From: Clitopilus passeckerianus
Taxonomy: Eukaryota; Basidiomycota; Agaricomycetes; Agaricales; Entolomataceae
Length of the DNA stretch: 64,000 nucleotides
Assembly (NCBI GenBank): GCA_944990035.1
Contig: CALYLX010000036.1
Span: 1 to 64,000 of the forward strand
Direction: 5' to 3'
Position numbers and translations under genes: made by a program. The notes under the pieces were generated by a model, which did no database searches, was not told where the DNA came from, and saw only the letters and a list, made by a program, of their open reading frames with translations. Shown here piece by piece: positions 56,766-64,000 of this stretch; the first letter of the stretch is position 1; every line of letters starts with the position of its first letter.

Positions 56766-57737
56766 CTACGTATATATCGTCGTATCTGCTCTAATATGAA
56801 GTCTCCCGTCGTCATACTGGCCCCTCTCTCGTGGTTGATACGTCTGTGCTAACTGAGTTGCCATAGGTGAAACTGATATTGGTTCCCGGGGTCTGACGAA
56901 ATCATTCGGGTCATTGAAGTTCTGTGGCCGAAGCAACAGCACCCGTTTTGGGGCCCCACTAAACGCTAGTTTACCGCCGCTCTCCGAGTACCTAGGATTG
57001 GGATTCGAATACTCTTCTTGTCTCCGAACCCCCGGCTCTTCGATCCCTTCCATGGAGTCCAAGTCCGAGTCTTCCGTAGAGATACCATCTTGTATATCGA
57101 TTTCGGGAACAAACATCTTCATTAGTGGCGGTTGGCCTGCACTCGACCAGTCGACGTCGTCGTGAAGTCGCCCGACTATGTTGTAGGCCAGTGGTTTAGG
57201 TCGCGAGTCTGTCAAAATGAGGGTACAATGGAGGCTCCGATTGAATGACAGAAACAAATACTTACCTGAATTGGCTCGCTTACTATAGCTTATACGGCGG
57301 GCTTGACATGGTTGGTTCGTGAAGCTTTCTTCCAGATCTTCTTCCAGCTCCAGTTCTGACTGGATATACGATGTTGACTCTGAAGCATCTTGGCCCACCC
57401 GTCGGGATCTCTGGAGACTTGAGCCAGTGTTTTTTGTGCGCAAGGAGGCAGAACCATCGAAATTCAGGACAGGTTGAGACGATGCCGAGTTATGTAGGGC
57501 CTGCCTCAGAAGGTCGGCTTTCCTCCTTTCTTCCTTTCTTCGGGTTTCATTTGCCTTTGTCATAGCCGACTTGAGCCGAGCCTTGGCCTTTGCCCAGTCT
57601 ACGGTTGACAATGCCGCCTGAGCTTGGCTAGTTTGCATTTGGGGAAATCGATCCAGAAACACTGAGAGGCTTGGGAACCTAGAGGATATCCTAGAAAGAG
57701 GTCCAAGTAACTTTTGTCGCCTTCTTCTCCGTGTCAA
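56766..57737 (-). CDS. Hypothetical protein
   Basis: Not recognised. The frame starts with a basic run (RRRRRQKLLGPLSRI) and has a Lys/Arg/Ala helix (WAKAKARLKSAMTKANETRR). A disordered Ser/Glu-rich part precedes the C-terminal half (PLAYNIVGRLHDDVDWSSA, FNDPNDFVRPREPISVSPMA). A 57-nt segment with canonical gtaag...cag ends interrupts YSKRANS and DSRPKPL; its length is a multiple of three and it has no stop, so spliced and retained forms would both stay in frame. The true start is unclear: the first ATG is at 57638, and the open frame extends upstream without an ATG. No signal peptide or TM helix. Confidence 0.55.
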   Translation of the reverse strand: MTRRRRRQKLLGPLSRISSRFPSLSVFLDRFPQMQTSQAQAALSTVDWAKAKARLKSAMTKANETRRKEERRKADLLRQALHNSASSQPVLNFDGSASLRTKNTGSSLQRSRRVGQDASESTSYIQSELELEEDLEESFTNQPCQARRISYSKRANSGKYLFLSFNRSLHCTLILTDSRPKPLAYNIVGRLHDDVDWSSAGQPPLMKMFVPEIDIQDGISTEDSDLDSMEGIEEPGVRRQEEYSNPNPRYSESGGKLAFSGAPKRVLLLRPQNFNDPNDFVRPREPISVSPMATQLAQTYQPRERGQYDDGRLHIRADTTIYT

Positions 57738-58072
57738 GAATGTTGGTTGGGGACTTGAGCCGCTTTGAGCGCTATCAAACAGTGAGAATGGCGGAGGGAG
57801 GAGATGATTCCCCCATCTCTTGAGGCTTGAACAAATTTATAGCCTCGGTCGGCGAACACGTTTTGGGGAAGCAGTGCTATGGCCACTCTGCAGGGCCACC
57901 AATGTCGGAGTTGCTGTTACTCAATCAACAGCTGTTGTAATCGTCAAATTCTGCTGTGGGTCCAACCCAATTATGGCGATACCATCGGCCCCGTATACAT
58001 ATGGCCTTGTATTCTTTGTCTCTGACGTTCAGCGCAAGTAGCTTGGGGCATAGGATCTTTCCGCAGTTATGA

Positions 58073-58799
58073 CTATGTAGATGCCTCTGCTTCTCCTTTC
58101 TTTGAGTACACGCCATTGATTAGGCTCTCCACAAGTTTTTCCTCCCAATTCGTCCCTTTTAACTCATCCCAAAGCTCCTTCTCCTCCATCGTTTCTATTT
58201 CGAGGCCTTTCTCACTTACAACTACAATAACGCCATTCAATATGATAAATAACATAGAAAGGACAGGAACTCACTTTCTTCAGCTTCTTCGATCAACCAT
58301 TTCTTTGTCTCTTGCCCAATAATTTTAGCATACTGGTTCCATCAAAATACCCTTGCAATCCCCGACAATACGAATATTGTTTCCGGAAACATCGCCATGG
58401 ATGACAGCAGTTCTCTCAAACAGATGCTTGTGGCCTTGAGAGGTAACGGTCGCCAGAAGTTAGTCGGAGTTCAGGACAGCTCTCCATGAGAAACACACCG
58501 ACGAAAGCATCACGAACAGCGCTCAGCAGCTCCTTCGAGCTCTTAAAGGTAGACATATCCCTGGCAGGCTCGACCATCTTCACTTTATGGACCACCCTTA
58601 TCACTGTCTCCTTCCCTGTTCTCCCGTCGACAAAGCGGAGTGGCTCTGGATCACTCTTGACTTTCTCCCAGAATTCGGCTTCCTGGGCAGCGGTAGGGCG
58701 ATAGATGACATGTATCTGCGTGACTCTAGGCGGCTTCAGGGATGAATAATGTGAGAGAGAAGTTGTTCTTAAATACCTGCAAAAGCTGTGGCCAACCAT
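58073..58799 (-). pseudogene. Broken protein-kinase-like gene, C-terminal part
   Basis: Segments resemble the kinase-like proteins common in mushroom genomes (FunK1-like group): QEAEFWEKVKSDPEPLRFVD, VIRVVHKVKMVEPARDMS, KELLSAVRDAFVG, then AVIHGDVSGNNIRIVGD (the HxD catalytic-loop pattern) and KGILM-D-like with YAKIIGQETKKWLIEEAEE. Frames change near 58436 and 58345; 1-2 nt changes would join them. An exon after an intron gives LWDELKGTNWEEKLVESLIN and a stop at 58073. The N-terminal kinase lobe is not seen upstream, so it is a fragment or a poorly resolved gene. Confidence 0.5.
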
Positions 58800-60479
58800 C
58801 AGACACGTGTGAAGCCACCCACAACCAGAAAGAGGCTACTTAATCGCACATCTCGCTCGGTTCATTTAGGAACGTAGCTGCTACTTATCTCACAGAGTCG
58901 CACACTTACTGAGAGTATTGCGTACGGCTGACTATCTGCAACGGCTCTCATTTCTACTGCGGCTCTTGGCTGTGCTAGCTAGCCTTGGAAGGAGAAGTGC
59001 CATTTTCCGATAGTCACGTTCAAGATTCTGGTGACTCACCCTGCCAGTTATTGCGAATACTGTACCGGTAGAGCTGTGAGCGTCAAACCTAGCGAGAACA
59101 AAACAGACAATGGCTTACCCGACGCCGCTGACAGAACTGAGGTTGGCGGCGGAGGAGTTAGAAAGGAGGCTGAGGACATTTAGTGAAGAGGTGCGTAGGA
59201 AATGAAAGGGAATAGATGAGCTCAAATTCGATCGGAATCGCACTAAACTAACCAAAACCTAACCACAGCCCACAATCTCGTGTGGGGGGAGGGGGGGGAC
59301 TTTTAAACGATCAACACACACTTAGACACCGCGCAAAAGCTGTAGATAGCGTTCCGGTGACGTAAAGTAGTTCAATCAAATCAATGTATTTCAAATGATC
59401 TCGTGCACACACGTGGATCCTAAGCCAAATAATCCAACAGGCCTCGCGAACGATGACCTTTAACCAGATAGACGATGGAACACGCAGTTTCCACGCCGAA
59501 GAATCGCGCAACAAGAGCCTAAAAGACCACTCCGGACTTCCGAGCAACAAGTCGTCAATTACATGAGATCCTACCTAAGAAACACAGGAGCTTTTATACT
59601 TAAAACTACGTGGTTTGTGTACTACTGCCAAGGCTGCATATGTAAATTTTGGGCTATGGAATGCAAACGCGATGAGAATGACAAGTGTTCTCGATCCTTG
59701 AGAGTAATGAGATTCATGCGAACATGAGGATATGTCTCCGTTTATGGTAGTGATGTCCGGTCGGATCGGTCGGGAGACATTCGGAAACTCGGCAAAATAT
59801 CCCGAAAGACAAAATAACTGTGCGGTTTCTCTGAAATCTATCTTAAATTTGAGGAGAACCTCTCGATTGAACTTTGTCGCAAAATGTTACGTTTTGCCGG
59901 TTCGGCTCGACATTGGGTCTGCCGGGCCAATGAGCGCTTGAGCTATCTCGCGGATCATATCAGATCATCAATATCACACTGCCACATTCTCATAGAATCC
60001 TCCGCATTCTGGTGCCCTTTATGGGTATCATAGAACACGTCCTCGCACCTTGCCTCGCACAAGAGTAAGCCGATATTTCATAGTAGTACCACTTGTATTA
60101 GACAGGGAAGTGACATTGTTATTGTCCGGAAATGTTACATTTCCCGTAAATATACGCTTAACCGCGGCAGCGCCCTGTCAATAGTCCATTTGAAGCATAG
60201 GAACGCTTTGTGAATGAAATAAATCCGGAAAGACGTTGACTATAGATGGCGAACGTCTTTGGCGAGATTGAACACTTCGAGCCTGAAACATTACCAATAT
60301 GTTAGACGATGTCAGACTCTTTGTGTACCCTTCTAGACTATGGGTCGTAGAGATACGCTAGGCGACGGTTTCAAGGCAATCATTTAGAAAGTAGATTTAG
60401 GTTTCTAAATCCTGCGGGAAGTGATCCACTATTCGAGAAAGGTACAAACATCGTTTAACACAATTCTATGCGCTTTCAA
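58800..60479. other. Intergenic region
   Basis: About 1.7 kb. A 31-codon ORF at 59110-59205 (MAYPTPLTELRLAAEELERR...) is helix-like but too short to call. A G/A-rich run lies near 59284-59298. No gene supported. Confidence 0.4.
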
Positions 60480-60981
60480 CTACTGGCGTACAGATTTGTC
60501 GTATAACGACCATGGACAGTACTTGTTACCTGCGTTTGACACATCCAAGCACCTCTTTTCACAACCAAGATCGTACTGCCCACCGCCAACATGCCTGCAC
60601 ACTGAATCATCGACAACATGGCTTCCGTCCTCACCTGCACAGTCGCTGTCCTTGGAGCATGTCCTCCAAACCCAGTTACCCCTATCATCATTAGTGCCTC
60701 CCCTGCCTCCCTTTCCAGCAACCCAGCACCAATCAAATTCATAACCGATGCATTCTCTTCCGCACCATCCGCGCCAGCATTTAGGGCGCCAGAGTATTCC
60801 TTCTCTGAAAAGAACCGAGTTTATATGAGCTCATTATAACAAACGACGGGTAGAAAGACACTTACCCCCAATTATTCGCAGTACTTGCGTCTGCATTTGC
60901 AGCTGATTCACCATCTACGGCGCCTGATACCATCTTCGCTCCAAGAGTGAGGGCAATGAGGATGAAGATACGTTTGGACAT
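60480..60981 (-). CDS. Small secreted Cys/Trp-rich protein
   Basis: Two-exon model (60981-60866, 60804-60480; 61-nt intron) gives 146 aa. A signal peptide (MSKRIFILIALTLGAKMVSG) is followed by a short Ala/Ser/Asn-rich part and then a core with ten Cys and nine Trp in the whole protein. Core pieces are KCWRGWCGRECIGYEFDWCW, VWRTCSKDSDCAGEDGSH and LGCEKRCLDVSNAGNKYCPW. The even Cys count fits disulfides. An alternative second-exon frame (starting EKEYSGALNAG) would need a different acceptor and gives an Ala/Gly-rich protein with few Cys. The first model uses the canonical donor and acceptor and stays open. Effector-like in style; function unknown. TATAAAGG lies 64 nt upstream. Confidence 0.6.
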
Positions 60982-61044
60982 TCAAGCTATTGGCGTTATC
61001 GAGATGTAGTACTTCGATGTTGTAAGATGCTATAAGACGGGTAG

Positions 61045-61052
61045 CCTTTATA
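61045..61052 (-). promoter_or_regulatory. TATA box of Cys/Trp-rich gene
   Basis: TATAAAGG on the minus strand, 64 nt before the ATG at 60981. It supports the reality of this small gene. Confidence 0.5.
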
Positions 61053-62250
61053 CCTGAATCCCATTCGGAACTTCGGCCCAATAAAGAATTGCGGCGGTAT
61101 AACCTGCATTTACACAGGTTAGACTACATATCACCTGCTGTGAGATTAAGTCGATAGGTTCCTCTGACATTACAATAAGACGTACAGCTGGTTAGACTGT
61201 TTTCTTGATATGTATTAGACCTGGTTGGCGGTCAGAGTGAGGAACCTCGATCATGTGTTCTTTGGGCAGTTTCTCTCGCCATTCATATATTCATATGTAA
61301 TGCAATCAAGGGAAAGCATCGGATGACACGCTTAAGCTATAACTGGGGCTTCATTTGTCTTCTACGGTCCGTAAGCGTGTTATATTGACATGAGATATTT
61401 TCTGACCGTGATTAGGTGTTGACTTCATTTTTATCAGCCCATTATGATGTTTGCGAGGAGGCTCGGTATCCAACTTTTAATCAACACCTATGGCTTTACG
61501 CCACCCCGAATCAGAAATGACCATGTTTCTTTCGGTTAGCCTACATTTCAGTATCATCCACGAGGTACAAAATTTCAATATGCAATACAGTACCATCAGC
61601 TTCTCGGGAGGAAGTGAGCCGTAGCCTGAGCCATTCGCTTGGTTTCAAAGAGATCACTGCCTTCGATTGTCTATTACACCCTTGTGGGAGTGCGTTGACA
61701 TCGTGAATGTTTCTAAACGTCATTTGGGTACGCTTTGAGAAACCCGTGTCGAGCTTCACATACATCCACCGTCCATTAAGCTCTATATAGAATCATCAAA
61801 AGGGTCCTGCATTCCAACTTTCAAAAGCCGTAGAGTCTGTATAAAGCAATCCCGAAGGCTTATTTATGCCAACTAGACGCGTTGACTCTTAATGACATCA
61901 GGCAAATCGCGGTCACCTGGCCTGACGTCACGCGTCTCGAAATTGGCCAATGCCGCATCGCGTTCAAGCTAGACTCGCCGCCTTCTTCACCTCAGGTTCA
62001 GTGCATGGAGAAGGACGTCGTCCATTCTCTTCGAAAAGGTCGGGGGCTATATTAATAGTCTCCGTGAATCAGTTCCGTTTGAAATGCTCAATCCTGCACT
62101 TGCGTAAGCCAAGGCGTTGCGGCCTCTCCTCTAGTTGGTGCCATTCCTCCCAGTGGCATGCCTACCACCTTGCCGCGTATGGTTATTCTTTCCACCAATT
62201 GCGCCTAATTCAGTTCCTAAAAAGCTTAAAGAATAACATTAAACAACTGG
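61053..62250. other. Intergenic region
   Basis: About 1.2 kb with short ORFs only. No gene supported. Confidence 0.4.
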
Positions 62251-63177
62251 CTACGGTTCAACAGAAGCCCAAATACTCCGTCCACCCCTCATCTCCTTCT
62301 CCCAGTCCTCCACCAAATCCGTGGCCCACGAAGAAACCACACCTACTCTGACACTAATGGTTCGACTCTTCAAAGCCTCTAACCATCTCTGGAGCCTCTC
62401 TCTGTCCTCTATAGATATCTTGGCCTCGATTATAACAACAACTAGAACCTCCAATGTCGGATCCTCCAGCCATGCATTCAGTCGAGAAGTATCATGGCCC
62501 GGATACGCAAACGGGACAGCGAGATGGGTCAAACGAGTAAAATGCTGGGGGTGGAGCTGATAGTTGGGGGCCAACGGAAGCCTTAGTCTCGTAACCTTTG
62601 TATAGAATGGGGAAACGATGGGGATGACTTGAATAATCCCAGCTGCATTTGGGGTAGGAGGGCCTTGGATATGGGTGGGCCCGCTACCCATTGGATTGGG
62701 GGTGCCAAACTTTCTCGTCAGGGTTACGTCGAAGTCCCTTCGTTCGTGGTGGTGCTCGTAGAAGAGCCACAGAAAGTTTTCTGGGCTCAGTGCCAGGTGG
62801 GTGACGTTGGTGCATCTCCTGAATATATTAACAGTTTTATTCGAGGATGCCTCAAGTCTAATGGCTCGAACATGGTTGGTCGGTGTGAAGTCGGGATCTG
62901 TCTTCTCTGACTCGTTTCTAGTCAACGATCGTTCGGCGATGGCGCGGGTGGGCAGGGAGGAGAATGGATCCCGGGCTATTGCCTCGAGGAAAAGTTTGTT
63001 GTGCGTATGGGTTAAATGTGAGACGACAGAGTATATGTTTGGAAGAGAAATGAGTCGCGCCCATGATGAGACCAGACAAAGATTGTAGGCGAATCTTGTA
63101 GAAAGCTGGCTTGCGTATTGAAGGATCTCGTGGACTATCTCGGGTGGGAGACGAAGCTGAGAGTTCTCTGATGACAT
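62251..63177 (-). CDS. F-box-like / basidiomycete hypothetical protein (308 aa)
   Basis: Single exon. The N-terminus LRLPPEIVHEILQYASQLST, then FAYNLCLVSSWARLISLPNI, follows the F-box-like pattern (LPPEI-x-x-x-IL, then C-L-V-S-x-x-W/R). The remainder has NHVRAIRLEASSNKTVNIFR, NVTHLALSPENFLWLFYEHH, TKVTRLRLPLAPNYQLHPQH and LEVLVVVIIEAK, a leucine-patterned region seen in Agaricomycete proteins of this type. No frame break. It may be a substrate adaptor, but the function is unknown. A partial second copy lies immediately upstream (63178-63476). Confidence 0.7.
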   Translation of the reverse strand: MSSENSQLRLPPEIVHEILQYASQLSTRFAYNLCLVSSWARLISLPNIYSVVSHLTHTHNKLFLEAIARDPFSSLPTRAIAERSLTRNESEKTDPDFTPTNHVRAIRLEASSNKTVNIFRRCTNVTHLALSPENFLWLFYEHHHERRDFDVTLTRKFGTPNPMGSGPTHIQGPPTPNAAGIIQVIPIVSPFYTKVTRLRLPLAPNYQLHPQHFTRLTHLAVPFAYPGHDTSRLNAWLEDPTLEVLVVVIIEAKISIEDRERLQRWLEALKSRTISVRVGVVSSWATDLVEDWEKEMRGGRSIWASVEP

Positions 63178-63476
63178 TAGGGGAAATGAACGGTATTGGT
63201 GCTAGTCAAGAAGGCACGGAGTCCCGAACTACAAAACGAGAGAAGCAACCTGGTTGGGCCCGCAGCCTCAGGAGGTGACTTCCCAATCTCATCACGTGTA
63301 TGGGAGCCGGGCCGATTAACCCATCTGGGGGACCGTTGTGCCGCACAATGAGTCTTTGCCCATGACGAGACCAGACACAAATTGCAAGCAAATTTCATCG
63401 AAAGCTGGTTTGCATATCGAAGGATCCTATGGAATATCTCGGGCGAGAGACAAAGCTGAACATTCTCAGGCAACAT
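63178..63476 (-). pseudogene. Truncated tandem copy of the 308-aa gene
   Basis: Starts MLPENVQLCLSPEIFHRILR and continues YANQLSMKFACNLCLVSSWA, matching the first 40 residues of the downstream gene (PPEIVHEILQYASQL, FAYNLCLVSSWA) at more than half of positions. Similarity then fades, with only traces (SHTRDEIGK-type against THTHNKLF). It reads to a stop next to the ATG of the intact copy. It looks like a decayed tandem duplicate. Confidence 0.65.
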
Positions 63477-63751
63477 TGGGTTTATCGCCTTGATATTAGT
63501 AGTTAAGAAGGCGCCGAATGAGAAGGCAGTCGTGCAGAACGAGAGAGCGCCGAGTGGTCCCAAGAGGCAACTTCCCCTTAAATGTCGGGACACGCGGAAT
63601 CGATTGAAGCGCCCAGTTGGAGGTCCGAGTGTTCCACTTGGGAAATCCAGACTAGAATTGGTGAGAATGTGTATTGAAATTTGAAGGCTGTGTGGTAGTC
63701 AAACAACTATTAGTGGTATTACATATTATTGTACCGCACTCCTGTCATTGA

Positions 63752-64000
63752 TCACAAAGCCAAATTGGCTTTCAATGCCTTCGCACACTCTTCAATAGCG
63801 CTGTTGTCCTGCAAAGACTCCTGAGCGGCGAGATACTGTTCAGTCATCTTCATCAGCTCGTCAAGGGCTCCGATGTCATCGAGATCTCCGACATCCTTAT
63901 AGTCGTCCAAATGCAACACCTTCCACGTAATGGGCCAAATACCCTTGGTCTCTTCCCAAACCCCTGTCGGCTCAATAACATTCAACCTCCAATACTTCTT
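63752..64000 (-). CDS. C-terminal end of an unknown protein (partial)
   Basis: The frame is open from the window edge (KKYWRLNVIEPTGVWEETKG) through KVLHLDDYKDVGDLDDIGAL to an end in KALKANLAL and a stop at 63752. Asp-rich, helical C-terminus. Too little is visible to name it. The gene begins outside the window. Confidence 0.55.
   Translation of the reverse strand, partial: KKYWRLNVIEPTGVWEETKGIWPITWKVLHLDDYKDVGDLDDIGALDELMKMTEQYLAAQESLQDNSAIEECAKALKANLAL

Overview
The window is nuclear DNA of a filamentous basidiomycete, most likely an Agaricomycete. Genes are split by many 50-65 nt GT..AG introns. There are families typical of mushroom genomes: BTB/POZ, F-box-like, serpentine membrane proteins, an arrestin-like protein, a heme dioxygenase-P450 oxylipin synthase, and small secreted proteins. 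No bacterial, viral, plasmid, CRISPR, rRNA or convincing tRNA feature was seen.

Layout. 0-8.4 kb: a frame-broken BTB gene, a GH85 endo-beta-N-acetylglucosaminidase (minus) and, divergent from it, the mRNA 3'-end processing factor Rna14. 9-15.3 kb: a Ppo/linoleate-diol-synthase type oxygenase and an F-box-like protein (both minus), with a short coding-like direct repeat beside each 3' end. 16-24.7 kb (plus): secreted pectate lyase, secreted TAP-like alpha/beta hydrolase, a single-pass membrane protein with a duplicated beta-rich ectodomain, and a questin-oxidase-like protein. 26-38.4 kb: a 7-TM protein, an O6-alkylguanine-DNA alkyltransferase, a PLL-like seven-repeat lectin, a multi-pass membrane protein, an arrestin-like protein, the ribosome-associated J-protein zuotin, and a secreted precursor made of two exact-length 89-residue repeats ending in KKKR. 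41-45 kb: an SH3-like small secreted protein, an acidic conserved protein and an F-box-like protein. 45.4-56.6 kb: a cluster of five secreted Gly-rich, low-complexity, dibasic-rich proteins on the plus strand, interrupted by one F-box-like gene. 56.7-64 kb: a hypothetical protein, a broken kinase-like gene, a Cys/Trp-rich secreted protein, and an F-box-like gene with a decayed tandem copy.

The most novel material is the secreted-protein block. Four of the five genes (here SGR-A to SGR-D) share nearly the same signal peptide, a first intron just behind it, and a TATA box 106-123 nt before the ATG. They also share a Gly-Gly-X module and Lys/Arg dibasic sites. SGR-B carries seven DGGYGG units, six of them opened by Lys-Arg. 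Together with the KKKR-punctuated precursor at 37.6-38.4 kb they look like Kex2-processed repeat proteins (inference).

A caveat runs through the window. Several conserved genes (BTB, GH85, Rna14, Ppo, the duplicated-ectodomain membrane protein, the alkyltransferase, SGR-B, the kinase-like gene) carry 1-2 nt frame breaks, and most fall in homopolymers or dinucleotide runs. Many of these are probably sequence or assembly errors and not real pseudogenization.
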